Counted from the stretch's first letter, positions 6,555 through 13,969 are shown. The stretch: 16,037 nt of DNA from an uncultured euryarchaeote (GCA_937897005.1 CALCOQ010000328.1:1-16037), one strand, 5' to 3'. Numbers and translations are program-made. The notes: a model not told the origin generated them from the letters alone.

Positions 6555-9116
6555 TCAATCGACCATGTGATCCTTCTCTGAACTCATCACCAGAAGAATC
6601 GGAAGGACGATGACCGAGAGAATCAATGAAAACAAGACTGTCAGCGATGTCACCAGTCCGAAATCTCGGATCACTGGCATTGGCGACATCAACAGAACCA
6701 TGAATCCACACATCGTTGTTCCAGCCGAAAGGGCCAGAGCGACACCAGTGGTCGATAAAGTTCGCTTCATCGCCTCCCATGGCCGGTCGCCAGTCAATGA
6801 TTCAATCTCGAATCGCCGCCATATATGTATAGAATAGTCAATTCCTATTCCAATCGTCAATGCAGTGACCATCACGGTCAAGACATTCCAATTGAGTCCG
6901 AAGATGACCATTGAACCAACCACCCAAAGAGTAGCCAAGGCCACAGGTGCCAAGGCAACCATGGCTGGCATCAAACGCCTGGTGAGAAGGAACAGAACTC
7001 CAAAAGAGACTGCCAGACTTATCGCGGTTGATTCAACCTGTGATTCATTCAACCCATCCAATACCGCATCGAGTATCACAAGATCTCCAGTCACCGTGAT
7101 CACAGCACTGTTGGACATTGCATATCTGATGGTACCACTCTTGGAGGTTGTACCGAGTTGTTGTTCTATCTCGTGAACAATATTACTGCTGTCAGTACTG
7201 GTACTGGCAACTACTCTGATCTCCATCCGTAAAGCAGCGATCTCCCCATCAACGAAATGTGCGATGAGGTTGACCCTGTCTGCCCAGGTCCGTCCCGTCA
7301 ATGGGTCGCTGACTTCATCGCTCGTTGCTAATTCCTGTAACGCCACTGAAAGGTCAACTCCCTGAGAAGCATTATCCCTGACCAGCGTACTACCATACAT
7401 CGCCAGATTATGTCTGTCTCCAAATGTATCGTCTCGCTGTACCTTGTCCCGTAGGATCGTAAATGCTCCTTCATAGGCTGGATGTTTATTCGACCTCTCG
7501 ACACCCACGACCCCATTGATGTGTCCCAGTCGTATGTCCAACTCATTCAATTGAGTCAGAAGTAACGAGTCATCAGTGATACTCTCCTCTCCAGAGACCG
7601 GTTCCCAGAACAAGTAGATCAATTTCCATCCCGAAGCGGTATAAGAATCCTGTAATTCTTCTCGCACCTGCATGACAGGCATGTCATCATCGAGAAAATC
7701 TCCAAGATCGAATTCGGTTTCTAGATTCGCTGCACTGAACAGTGAGGCAAAGGAGATGATCACCGCTGATATGATGACGACCACCTGATGTTTCTTCTGA
7801 ATGCCGATGACCCTGTCCACCAATTGCGGAAACTGCAAGGGCGGACGGTTGGTTCGATTTGAAACCGCTCTATCCATCAACACATGCATTGAACCAACAA
7901 CGACAGTTGAAACAATGAATGCTGAAACCACTCCGAAAGCAAGAGCCAATCCGAATGTCCGGACTGGGGGGAGGTCTGACAAGACATTGGAAAGGAATGC
8001 TGCAACTGTTGTCAACACCGCAAGAGATAGTGCGACAGATAGCTTGTTGCAGGCCAATAACCATGATTGTGGAGCATCCAGACCATCACTTCGGAATGCC
8101 TCATATCTTCTTTGTAGATGGATGGAATAGTCAATTCCCAATCCAAGAACCAAAGGTGCAACCGCAACCTCCAATGCTGAGAATTTGACATCGATCGCTG
8201 CAAGGATACCATAGGTCCAGATCATTGCACAGGACAGCCCCACCAATGGGAAGGCAACACCTCTGATTGAACGGAAAGTGATCGCCATTATCACCACGAC
8301 GACAAGCGTGGCAAAAATGACCAGCAGCACAAGATTGTCAAAGGTTCCTTCATCAATATCATGCGAAATCAAATCTAGAGAAACTACTGAGTAAGTCAAT
8401 TCTGACTCGTCTGACAGAGTGCCCATGTAGGTGCGTAGTTGATTTTGTCTGACCTGCCGCTCTTTGATATCCAGAGAGGGGTCTATCTCGAAGACCCAAA
8501 GTGTTGAGGCAGCACTTGGAACACCTTCACCTGCTCCATCGTCGAGATAATCACACACCTTACTGTATTGCAGGTCCTTGTGAAGCAATGAGTCGCGTGC
8601 GAAAGATGCTACAGAATCCACCTGATCATCCCGTTCACTCAAACAATCCACATCTTCATCGATCACTAGATCGAGTAATTGCGTCCACTCAGTCAATTGC
8701 GAGATATTTGTCCCATCGCCTTCCTCATCAAGTGCAGTCTCGATGATTCCCGGTGCAGTAATCTCAGTGACGATGAAATCCTGCCTGTCAGATGAATAAT
8801 CCCGTACGGCCTCGAGGTGTTCATGCATCAATTGCAATGAACTGATGTCAAGGACATTTTCGCCATCATCTCTTTCGACATGAATGAAGACCGGCCGGGA
8901 TTCGGAAGGGAATATCGACTCCATTCGCTCAGTTGCCTCCGCAGCCTCATTGTCAGGAGCGAATTCAGTAAGATCGGTGTGAAAAGTGGGTAGGTCGGGA
9001 ACCAGTTGCAACAACAGCACGGTAGTGACCAATGCAGAGACGGCAATGATGGGCCACGAGGCTTTTTCAAAGCGTCTACCAGCCTTCTCAAGCCAAGCAG
9101 GTAGGTCTTCCTGCAT
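6555..9116 (-). CDS. RND/MMPL-superfamily exporter with two sterol-sensing-like repeats
   Basis: An 853-residue inner-membrane transporter made of two similar halves, each with one membrane helix, a large outer domain and a bundle of five helices. TM1 is at 22-40, the first bundle about 258-415, TM7 about 444-462 and the second bundle about 697-845. Family hallmarks appear in both halves: LGLGIDYSIHLQRRYEA (324-340) and IGIGIDYSIHIWRRFE (755-770), which carry the proton-relay Asp of TM4 and TM10. The pattern fits the archaeal HAE3/MMPL-type group, which lacks an outer-membrane partner. The cargo is unknown; lipids or hydrophobic compounds are typical. The first outer domain (41-257) is acidic and has just two cysteines, 158 and 188, possibly a disulfide. 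The next in-frame Met is residue 65, so the ATG at 9116 is the clear start. It is a single-gene unit, divergent from rpo11. Confidence 0.93.
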   Translation of the reverse strand: MQEDLPAWLEKAGRRFEKASWPIIAVSALVTTVLLLQLVPDLPTFHTDLTEFAPDNEAAEATERMESIFPSESRPVFIHVERDDGENVLDISSLQLMHEHLEAVRDYSSDRQDFIVTEITAPGIIETALDEEGDGTNISQLTEWTQLLDLVIDEDVDCLSERDDQVDSVASFARDSLLHKDLQYSKVCDYLDDGAGEGVPSAASTLWVFEIDPSLDIKERQVRQNQLRTYMGTLSDESELTYSVVSLDLISHDIDEGTFDNLVLLVIFATLVVVVIMAITFRSIRGVAFPLVGLSCAMIWTYGILAAIDVKFSALEVAVAPLVLGLGIDYSIHLQRRYEAFRSDGLDAPQSWLLACNKLSVALSLAVLTTVAAFLSNVLSDLPPVRTFGLALAFGVVSAFIVSTVVVGSMHVLMDRAVSNRTNRPPLQFPQLVDRVIGIQKKHQVVVIISAVIISFASLFSAANLETEFDLGDFLDDDMPVMQVREELQDSYTASGWKLIYLFWEPVSGEESITDDSLLLTQLNELDIRLGHINGVVGVERSNKHPAYEGAFTILRDKVQRDDTFGDRHNLAMYGSTLVRDNASQGVDLSVALQELATSDEVSDPLTGRTWADRVNLIAHFVDGEIAALRMEIRVVASTSTDSSNIVHEIEQQLGTTSKSGTIRYAMSNSAVITVTGDLVILDAVLDGLNESQVESTAISLAVSFGVLFLLTRRLMPAMVALAPVALATLWVVGSMVIFGLNWNVLTVMVTALTIGIGIDYSIHIWRRFEIESLTGDRPWEAMKRTLSTTGVALALSAGTTMCGFMVLLMSPMPVIRDFGLVTSLTVLFSLILSVIVLPILLVMSSEKDHMVD

Positions 9117-9136
9117 GGACGTCCCAGCGCGGTCGG

Positions 9137-9150
9137 GTTGATAATGAAAA
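9137..9150 (-). promoter_or_regulatory. Possible TATA-like element of the RND gene
   Basis: The minus strand reads TTTTCATTATCAAC in an otherwise GC-rich region, centred about 27 bases upstream of the ATG at 9116. That spacing fits an archaeal TATA box serving a leaderless or near-leaderless transcript. The match to the consensus is weak. Confidence 0.3.
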
Positions 9151-9160
9151 GGGAGGCACG

Positions 9161-9177
9161 TGCCCTCTATGAGGGCA
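9161..9177. promoter_or_regulatory. Operator-like dyad between RND gene and rpo11
   Basis: TGCCCTC-TAT-GAGGGCA is a perfect 7-3-7 inverted repeat. It overlaps a second perfect palindrome, GGCACGTGCC (9155-9164). It lies 45 bases upstream of the RND ATG, just behind the AT-rich element at 9137-9150, and 53 bases upstream of the rpo11 ATG. The position suits a repressor or activator site for the exporter. A leader hairpin in the rpo11 mRNA is the alternative. Confidence 0.5.
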
Positions 9178-9230
9178 TATCAGGTTGCATAAGGTTCAAG
9201 GAGACCACCCGAGTCGGCGGAGCGGTCAAC

Positions 9231-9488
9231 ATGCCAATCAAGGTCCTACTGCGAGAAAAAAATGAGCTCAGATTGCGATTCATTGGGGAGAACCACACTT
9301 CTCTTCAGTTATTCCGTCAACGTTGCAATGATCATAAGAATGTCGACTATGCCAATTATTTTCCCGGTCATCCCGACCTCGATGAACCGGAGTTCTATCT
9401 CCGCACAAAGGGCAATGCATTGGCTGAAAAGGTGCTGAAGGACCTGTGTTCAGACCTTGTGAAGGACTTCTCGAAGACTTCTCTGTGA
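9231..9488 (+). CDS. rpo11: DNA-directed RNA polymerase subunit Rpo11 (RpoL)
   Basis: An 85-residue polymerase subunit that pairs with Rpo3 to form the assembly platform of archaeal RNA polymerase (equivalent of eukaryotic Rpb11). The alpha-like dimerisation motif reads RFIGENHTSLQLFRQRC (residues 16-32), followed by VDYANYFPGHPDLDEPEF and LRTKG, the usual order in archaeal RpoL. The frame opens upstream at a TTG (9138), but family length and the MPIKVL N-terminus point to the ATG at 9231, with GGAG eight bases ahead. truD follows after 12 bases, so the two should share a transcript. The promoter lies in the 114-base gap shared with the divergent RND gene. Confidence 0.93.
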   Translation: MPIKVLLREKNELRLRFIGENHTSLQLFRQRCNDHKNVDYANYFPGHPDLDEPEFYLRTKGNALAEKVLKDLCSDLVKDFSKTSL

Positions 9489-9500
9489 GCGGTGGCCAAG

Positions 9501-10883
9501 ATGGCTGAAAGCCTCTCTGAAGCCATAGGTCTGTCTGGAGATACAGTGTCCAATACTGGAATCGGTGGGATTCTCAAAACAAGAGTAGCAGATTTCCGCG
9601 TTGAAGAGGAATCAAAGACACTCTCTCTGGACAACAAGGGTAGATTCACTGTTGCCAAGATCACACTCACAAACTGGGAGACGAATCGATTCGTCAAACA
9701 GTTGGCTAAGCGACTTCGAATCTCCAACAACAGGATATGGTTCGCTGGTACGAAGGACAAGAGGGCGATTACCGTTCAACTGTTCGTCATCGATGCAAAT
9801 ATCCGCAAGGTCAAGGAAGTGGAAATGAAAGATGTCGAGATTGACATTCTGGGACGTACCCATCAGAAACTGGGTTTTGGTAGTCACCGAGGTAACAGAT
9901 TCACCATCATTGTCAGAGGATGCGCCCATGAAGATGGTTCTCCAATGAGTCCAGCTGAGGCATTGGCAGAGATTGAGAGTACCAGAATGAAGTTGAATCA
10001 GCGACTGGGCGAAGGAAGATTCCCTAATTTCGTAGGCCCGCAGAGGTTCGGTGCTGGCCGCCCGGTAACCGCTGAGGTAGGAAGGCATCTACTCAAAGGC
10101 GATATTGAAGAAGCAGTTTCAACATACATCGGTTTCGCCGGAGAAGGAGAGCAGAAAGCAACCGCTGAATTCAGGACCCATTGGAGGGAGAATCATGATC
10201 CTGAGTCGGCTCTTGAGATCATTCCGCCTCATCTAGGCTGGGAAAGGGATATGCTGCAACATCTGAACAAAGACCCAGATGATCATATAGGGGCCTTCAC
10301 GAAAATTCCTCGTTCACTACAATTACTGACCATTCACGCATTGCAATCTCTGGTTTTCAACCATCATCTTCAGAAGAGGATGGATGCAGATGTACCGCTC
10401 TCCACTCCAATCAATGGCGACATGGTTGGGCCACTTGATGAATCCGGCTCTCTTGAAATCGGACGGATGGTTAAGACCACCGAATCAACTCTCCCTCGAA
10501 TAGAAAGGAATTGCCAACTAGGCCGTTTGGTCCCAACCGGCATTCTGCCAGGAACTGAGACTGCAGATGCAGGAGTATTCGAAGCCGATGCTTTGGAATT
10601 GCTGGGATTGGAGGATTGTGATTGGAAAGTCGAGAAGATTCCTCGTCTGACCAGCAAAGGAACTCACCGACCTCTGGTCGGCACATTCAGCGAATTCGTC
10701 GCCGATACGGTGCCGATCGCAGATGCAAGTACTCTCAATGAACGCTGGCAAGAAGGACCGACAAAGGACTCTCGCTGGCATCCAGAAGGTGCATGTATCA
10801 GATTCAGATTCATCTTGCCAAGCGGCACATACGCAACCACACTATTGAGAGAATTCATGCGCAGCCCATTGCTGCAGATGTGA
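9501..10883 (+). CDS. truD: tRNA pseudouridine(13) synthase TruD
   Basis: A 460-residue enzyme that converts U13 of tRNA to pseudouridine; archaeal and eukaryotic homologues (Pus7) have wider targets. The N-terminus shows IGGILKTRVADFRVEE, the family's RNA-binding start. Motif II, FAGTKDKRAITVQ, carries the catalytic Asp86. Next come GSHRGNRFTI (127-136) and NFVGPQRFG (176-184), then the TRUD insertion domain (about 190-350). The core resumes at the C-terminus with FRFILPSGTYATTLLREFMR. Length is typical of the archaeal form, which is larger than E. coli TruD. The ATG at 9501 is preferred because GGTGG (9491-9495) sits five bases ahead; a GTG at 9492 overlaps it. It follows rpo11 and ends 17 bases from the stop of the convergent EF-1 beta gene. 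Confidence 0.95.
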   Translation: MAESLSEAIGLSGDTVSNTGIGGILKTRVADFRVEEESKTLSLDNKGRFTVAKITLTNWETNRFVKQLAKRLRISNNRIWFAGTKDKRAITVQLFVIDANIRKVKEVEMKDVEIDILGRTHQKLGFGSHRGNRFTIIVRGCAHEDGSPMSPAEALAEIESTRMKLNQRLGEGRFPNFVGPQRFGAGRPVTAEVGRHLLKGDIEEAVSTYIGFAGEGEQKATAEFRTHWRENHDPESALEIIPPHLGWERDMLQHLNKDPDDHIGAFTKIPRSLQLLTIHALQSLVFNHHLQKRMDADVPLSTPINGDMVGPLDESGSLEIGRMVKTTESTLPRIERNCQLGRLVPTGILPGTETADAGVFEADALELLGLEDCDWKVEKIPRLTSKGTHRPLVGTFSEFVADTVPIADASTLNERWQEGPTKDSRWHPEGACIRFRFILPSGTYATTLLREFMRSPLLQM

Positions 10884-10900
10884 AGACCCCACTGAAATAT

Positions 10901-11167
10901 TCACAGAAGTCCCATTTCCAAGACTTCAACTTCACCGACATCGCCTATACCGCGTACCAATGTCTCAAACTGGTCGACCAATCCTTCTCCATCATCCATC
11001 ACGACATGTAGTTGAATGAATCGCAGACCAAAAGCGAGTGGCTTCAGATTTACAGCCTGAACGTCAAAGATTTCGTCAGAGATGGAACGTATATCATTGG
11101 CAACAGCCTCGATGTCAGTATCTCCATCTTTGCCCATTACCTTGTATGTGATTGCGACTTGTCCCAT
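10901..11167 (-). CDS. ef1b: Translation elongation factor 1-beta (aEF-1B)
   Basis: An 88-residue guanine nucleotide exchange factor that reloads EF-1A with GTP. The sequence follows the archaeal family from end to end: MGQVAITYKVM start, a D-x-D-I-E-A-V-A-N-D-I-R helix, IFDVQAVNLKPLAFGLRFIQLHVV in the middle (the KPLAFGL core) and the closing VEVLEMGLL. Length is typical. The start at 11167 has GAGGTGG four bases upstream, and this ribosome binding site overlaps the stop of the upstream zinc-finger gene. That gene pair is conserved in many archaea, which supports both calls. Confidence 0.95.
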   Translation of the reverse strand: MGQVAITYKVMGKDGDTDIEAVANDIRSISDEIFDVQAVNLKPLAFGLRFIQLHVVMDDGEGLVDQFETLVRGIGDVGEVEVLEMGLL

Positions 11168-11171
11168 GATT

Positions 11172-11178
11172 CCACCTC
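11172..11178 (-). promoter_or_regulatory. Ribosome binding site of EF-1 beta inside the upstream stop
   Basis: GAGGTGG on the minus strand overlaps the TGA of the zinc-finger gene (11177-11179) and ends four bases before the EF-1 beta ATG. Translation of the two genes is probably coupled. Confidence 0.65.
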
Positions 11179-11344
11179 AGGGCCCTTGGAATCCACAATC
11201 CGGACATATCCAAGCCACAGCCTGATTTCGGCATCTTGGACTGCGACCAATTGCATGGCCACATTCAGGACATGGAAAAGAAGTGCTGGCCGCATCGACC
11301 AACGGCACTCCGGATGCTGTGCATACACTGGCACGTTCACTCAT
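11177..11344 (-). CDS. Short zinc-ribbon protein upstream of EF-1 beta
   Basis: A 55-residue protein, found by reading the minus strand ahead of EF-1 beta. It matches the small archaeal zinc-finger family of the HVO_2753 type that precedes the EF-1 beta gene in many archaea and is annotated as a putative RNA-binding protein. It ends in the family signature CPDCGFQGP and carries CPECG at 25-29. The usual family has four C-x-x-C knuckles. Here the first reads CTAS (Cys8) and the third CRNQ (Cys38), so each has kept one Cys; the second (25, 28) and fourth (47, 50) are complete. That leaves six cysteines, enough for one full zinc site and perhaps one altered site. ATG at 11344 directly follows another in-frame ATG (11347); GAGGT lies just upstream. 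Nine bases separate it from EF-1 beta. Confidence 0.88.
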   Translation of the reverse strand: MSERASVCTASGVPLVDAASTSFPCPECGHAIGRSPRCRNQAVAWICPDCGFQGP

Positions 11345-11386
11345 CATCAGACCTCGGGCGAGTCCGCCACATGGTCCCCCTCTTTA

Positions 11387-11407
11387 TGGTTGCTCAAAAG
11401 GCAACCA
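11387..11407 (-). terminator. Hairpin between OB-fold and zinc-finger genes
   Basis: On the minus strand TGGTTGC (11407-11401) and GCAACCA (11393-11387) form a perfect seven-base stem around the loop CTTTTGA. It begins eight bases after the stop of the OB-fold gene and ends 42 bases before the zinc-finger ATG. It could end or process the rlmE transcript or shape the leader of the zinc-finger/EF-1 beta unit. No long T-run follows, so a terminator role is unproven. Confidence 0.35.
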
Positions 11408-11414
11408 CCAACCT

Positions 11415-11867
11415 TCACCCTTCAATGACGGTCAGTTGGCCATTTCTACCACTACTGACCACCATTTCTCCAGCCTGTCTTCGGCACCAACCTGACTCGA
11501 TTCTGACAATGTCTCCCACTTTCACATCATCGATCTGTTCTCCCCACAGAACAAGCCCAACCAAACCTGTTTCATCTCTTCCACAAGCTGCAGCGACATA
11601 GCCCTTCCAATTCTTTGAATCAACATATCTTTGGGGATATCTGCGTAGTACCACAACTTCAATTCTACCGATTGGACGCTCAGCCACCAATGACTCTACT
11701 CGAGTTCGCGGTAATGGCGTAGGAGGGGCTCTGCTGTAATCTCGGCCTGGAATTGGATTCCATGTTCCAAAACCAGCATCTCTCAATATCGCTGCCCTGC
11801 GTCTTTCATCATCCATCTGCTCACCGAGCATGAGGCTGGCCGTCAATGTAGATGAACTATACTTCAT
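11415..11867 (-). CDS. Single OB-fold nucleic-acid-binding protein
   Basis: A 150-residue soluble protein. The first 60 residues are charged and Pro-rich (IPGRDYSRAPPTPLPRTR) and probably flexible. Residues 65-150 form an OB-fold of the RPA/single-strand-binding kind: RIEVVVLRRYPQRYV, then GYVAAACGRDETGLVGLVLWGEQIDDVKVGDIVRIESGW, closing with the strand EMVVSSGRNGQLTVIE, which is characteristic of RPA-like OB folds. It likely binds single-stranded DNA or RNA; the target is not known. The ATG at 11867 overlaps the rlmE stop by four bases (ATGA), which supports this start over Met13 and Met18 and indicates translational coupling with rlmE. Confidence 0.8.
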   Translation of the reverse strand: MKYSSSTLTASLMLGEQMDDERRRAAILRDAGFGTWNPIPGRDYSRAPPTPLPRTRVESLVAERPIGRIEVVVLRRYPQRYVDSKNWKGYVAAACGRDETGLVGLVLWGEQIDDVKVGDIVRIESGWCRRQAGEMVVSSGRNGQLTVIEG

Positions 11868-12601
11868 TCTTCTTCGTGCCGCTTACGTACAACACGGAAT
11901 CCAGTCGCCGCCATTTCAGTGACTGGCTCAGGAGAGGAATCATCGAAAGCTTTCTCCATAGCAGTAACAACCTCTGGACCTTGCTCTCCAGCAACCCATG
12001 GCTTGTGATTGACGCAAACCAAGTAGACCTCTGACGAACTGTTCCTGCTTGCCTCGGGAGAGAATCTCTTGACCTTTGAGAAATGTGGCTTCATCGCTGC
12101 CACCAATTCTTCGATTCCATATCCTTGGAACACCTTTGTCACGAAACTTCCTCCAGGGCAAAGCAATGGTAACGAGAAATCAACTACTTTTGCCACAAGG
12201 TCCATTGCAATCGCTTGATCCATCTCCCATCTACCAGTGATGTCCGGAGAAATATCTGACACCACGACATTGATGCTCCTGCCGCCAAGAGACTCCACTA
12301 CTCGGGACTGGGTTTCTCCATCAGTGATGTCACCAACCAGTATTCGCGCCCCTTCCACAGGTTTGGTCGGTTCGAGATCGACTCCAACCACAACTCCTTC
12401 CTCTCCGACCAACTCTGCGGCCACTTGTGTCCAACCACCTGGATGACATCCAACATCAAGTACGACGTCTCCCTTGAGCATGAGTGAGAATTTGTTGTGG
12501 ATCTGTTTCAATTTGAAGGCGGAGCGGGTACGGTATCCCTCAGCCACAGCTTGACGACGCCAAGCATCTCGTTGATGGTCCTGGACCCATCGATCAGCCA
12601 T
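11864..12601 (-). CDS. rlmE: 23S rRNA 2'-O-ribose methyltransferase RlmE/FtsJ
   Basis: A 245-residue SAM-dependent methyltransferase expected to methylate the ribose of U2552 (E. coli numbering) in the A-loop of 23S rRNA. The N-terminus RTRSAFKLKQI gives catalytic Lys30; motif I is LDVGCHPGGWTQVA (48-61); the acidic SAM contact is VDLEP. Asp116 in VVSDISPDITG, Lys156 in FVTKVFQG and Glu191 in SSEVYLVC complete the K-D-K-E tetrad. Archaeal members are longer at the C-terminus than E. coli RlmE, as here (about 45 residues after the core; no TRAM domain seen). ATG at 12601 (MADRWVQDHQRDAW) is chosen over a start at 12697, whose extra 32 residues do not look like the family and would overlap the divergent gene. 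Confidence 0.93.
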   Translation of the reverse strand: MADRWVQDHQRDAWRRQAVAEGYRTRSAFKLKQIHNKFSLMLKGDVVLDVGCHPGGWTQVAAELVGEEGVVVGVDLEPTKPVEGARILVGDITDGETQSRVVESLGGRSINVVVSDISPDITGRWEMDQAIAMDLVAKVVDFSLPLLCPGGSFVTKVFQGYGIEELVAAMKPHFSKVKRFSPEASRNSSSEVYLVCVNHKPWVAGEQGPEVVTAMEKAFDDSSPEPVTEMAATGFRVVRKRHEEE

Positions 12602-12634
12602 CTCTATCGAACCGCCGGCTGAGCCGTGCGGGAT

Positions 12635-13579
12635 ATGTCTGTCGCATCGTGGAAGCGAAGGAATCATCAATCCCGAACGCCTGCAATCATCGTGCACTCA
12701 AGAACTGTGTTCGCCATTCTGCTCACGTTTCTGCTGTTCATTCCAACCACCCAAGTCTTGGGCAAGAGGGAACAAGACAGCGGAAATGTACTGTTGCTTG
12801 AGGAGTTGACAGCAACATGGTGTGTGTTCTGCGCCGAGATAGACCCGCAGATAGTTGAATTACAGGAGGTGCATGCACAGCGCTTGATCACAGTCACCAT
12901 TCATCCACCCCCCGGTGATGTTTCCGATCCCCTGTTCAATGAAGCAATGAGATTACGATACCAATATCTAGGCATTGAGGCAACAAGGACTCCTTCCTTC
13001 TGGTTGAATGGCGAATTCTATGGAGAAGGTGTTGTGGATGTCGGAGAGTTATCCAGCCAGGTGATGACAGAGGAGGCAAGAAGCACTTCGAGTAGCAGGA
13101 TGTCAATGAGCAGTCTTTCTGATGGAGACAGCGTGACGATTTCCATTCAAGTCCTTGAAACCGATGAGGCCAGGAATGGCACTCGTGTGACCGTCATGAT
13201 GGTGGAGAATATTGTCGAATTAGCAAAAGGTGTGGCAAGCAATGGGCAGACGACTTTCAACAATGTGCTGCTGAATTCCATTTCCATAGATCTGGATGAT
13301 GAAGATAGTGAGCCTGAACTAGGCGGAATCGGGTGGACCATCACTAAGAACATCCAGAGCCCAAACGGTGTTGAGATCGAGCTGGAATGTAATCAAACCA
13401 TGGATGAGGATGTATTCTTCATTGCGATCCATGAGAGTGAAAACGAGTCAACAACATTCGGAGTTGTCGATACCATGGCAACAGTGATCGATGCTGATGA
13501 AAATAGTGACTTCTGGATATGGGTGGTTGTGTCAACCTTGGTACTTGGAATCGCAATAGTCATTCCTAGCAAAAAATAG
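12635..13579 (+). CDS. Membrane-anchored extracytoplasmic thioredoxin-fold protein
   Basis: A 314-residue exported protein. A basic n-region leads into a hydrophobic stretch (TVFAILLTFLLFIPTTQVLG), then a thioredoxin fold with VLLLEELTATWCVFCAEIDP: the active site is Cys63-Val-Phe-Cys66, with the cis-Pro at 120 in TRTPSFWLNG. Residues 150-285 form a beta-rich domain (VTVMMVENIV, TTFNNVLLNSI) reminiscent of Omp28-like proteins in bacteria. A C-terminal membrane helix (about 292-309) ends in PSKK, so the redox domain lies outside the cell, tethered at the C-terminus. A disulfide oxidoreductase or isomerase role is inferred. GTG at 12626 and GTG at 12692 are alternative starts; the last would give a more ordinary signal peptide. 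Only 33 bases separate it from the divergent rlmE start. Confidence 0.82.
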   Translation: MSVASWKRRNHQSRTPAIIVHSRTVFAILLTFLLFIPTTQVLGKREQDSGNVLLLEELTATWCVFCAEIDPQIVELQEVHAQRLITVTIHPPPGDVSDPLFNEAMRLRYQYLGIEATRTPSFWLNGEFYGEGVVDVGELSSQVMTEEARSTSSSRMSMSSLSDGDSVTISIQVLETDEARNGTRVTVMMVENIVELAKGVASNGQTTFNNVLLNSISIDLDDEDSEPELGGIGWTITKNIQSPNGVEIELECNQTMDEDVFFIAIHESENESTTFGVVDTMATVIDADENSDFWIWVVVSTLVLGIAIVIPSKK

Positions 13580-13581
13580 GG

Positions 13582-13586
13582 TTTTT
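13582..13586 (+). terminator. Short T-run after the thioredoxin-fold gene
   Basis: TTTTT begins three bases after the stop codon. Archaeal polymerase can terminate at short T-runs, but five Ts is a weak signal. The rest of the gap to 13666 holds nothing I recognise. Confidence 0.3.
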
Positions 13587-13666
13587 CGTCGGCTGGGCGC
13601 ATCCGTTGACCTGCTCCCTCTTCAATCCATTCAACACCTGTCTGATGCAAGAACACCATTTCCTTT

Positions 13667-13969
13667 ATGGTGCAGCAGGACAAGAGAGTATTGATGGAAG
13701 GCCACTGGGAACACGGAACCACGCAAGAGGAGGAATCCTCTAAAGAATGGGTGGTGGAATACAGGGTTGATGTGGAAAACATCTCCTACCACCATCTATC
13801 ATTGATTGAAGGGAAGAACCTGCAGAGCGTACAGGCGAATCTCTTTGCAGAACTGCGCGAGGAGTACTCGCACTCTGAGAGGATCGACGTCACCGTCATT
13901 CGAATGGAGCCGGTTGAGACTCATACGAATGAGAAGGATTTCGATACTGTCGGGGCATATCATCCCTGA
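13667..13969 (+). CDS. Hypothetical protein, 100 residues
   Basis: I do not recognise this family. It is a soluble acidic protein rich in Glu and His, with no cysteine and no membrane segment. The pattern suggests strand (EWVVEYRVDVENI), strand (YHHLSLIEG), a helix (LQSVQANLFAELREEY) and strand (RIDVTVIRMEPVET), a small alpha/beta fold. It vaguely recalls the arrangement of ribosomal LX-type proteins, but I see no diagnostic motif and do not call it so. The first 27 residues are charged and probably disordered. An alternative start is Met10. It follows the thioredoxin-fold gene by 87 bases, and its stop codon directly abuts the stop of the opposing histidine-rich gene. The frame and codon pattern look genuine, but function is unknown. 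Confidence 0.5.
   Translation: MVQQDKRVLMEGHWEHGTTQEEESSKEWVVEYRVDVENISYHHLSLIEGKNLQSVQANLFAELREEYSHSERIDVTVIRMEPVETHTNEKDFDTVGAYHP

Noticed and set aside
9612..10088. Minus-strand 158-residue open frame
   Set aside because: It lies wholly opposite the conserved catalytic part of TruD.
11012..11601. Plus-strand open frames of 138 and 121 residues
   Set aside because: They run antisense to EF-1 beta, the zinc-finger gene and the OB-fold gene, all of which show clear family motifs.
12635..12700. Twin-arginine signal in the thioredoxin-fold protein (KRRNHQS)
   Set aside because: The residues after the Arg pair do not fit the Tat consensus and the hydrophobic core is far downstream; a Sec-type signal fits better.
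13500..13579. C-terminal archaeosortase sorting signal on the thioredoxin-fold protein
   Set aside because: It has a membrane helix and a basic end, but no PGF-like or other recognisable motif before the helix, so a plain anchor is the simpler reading.
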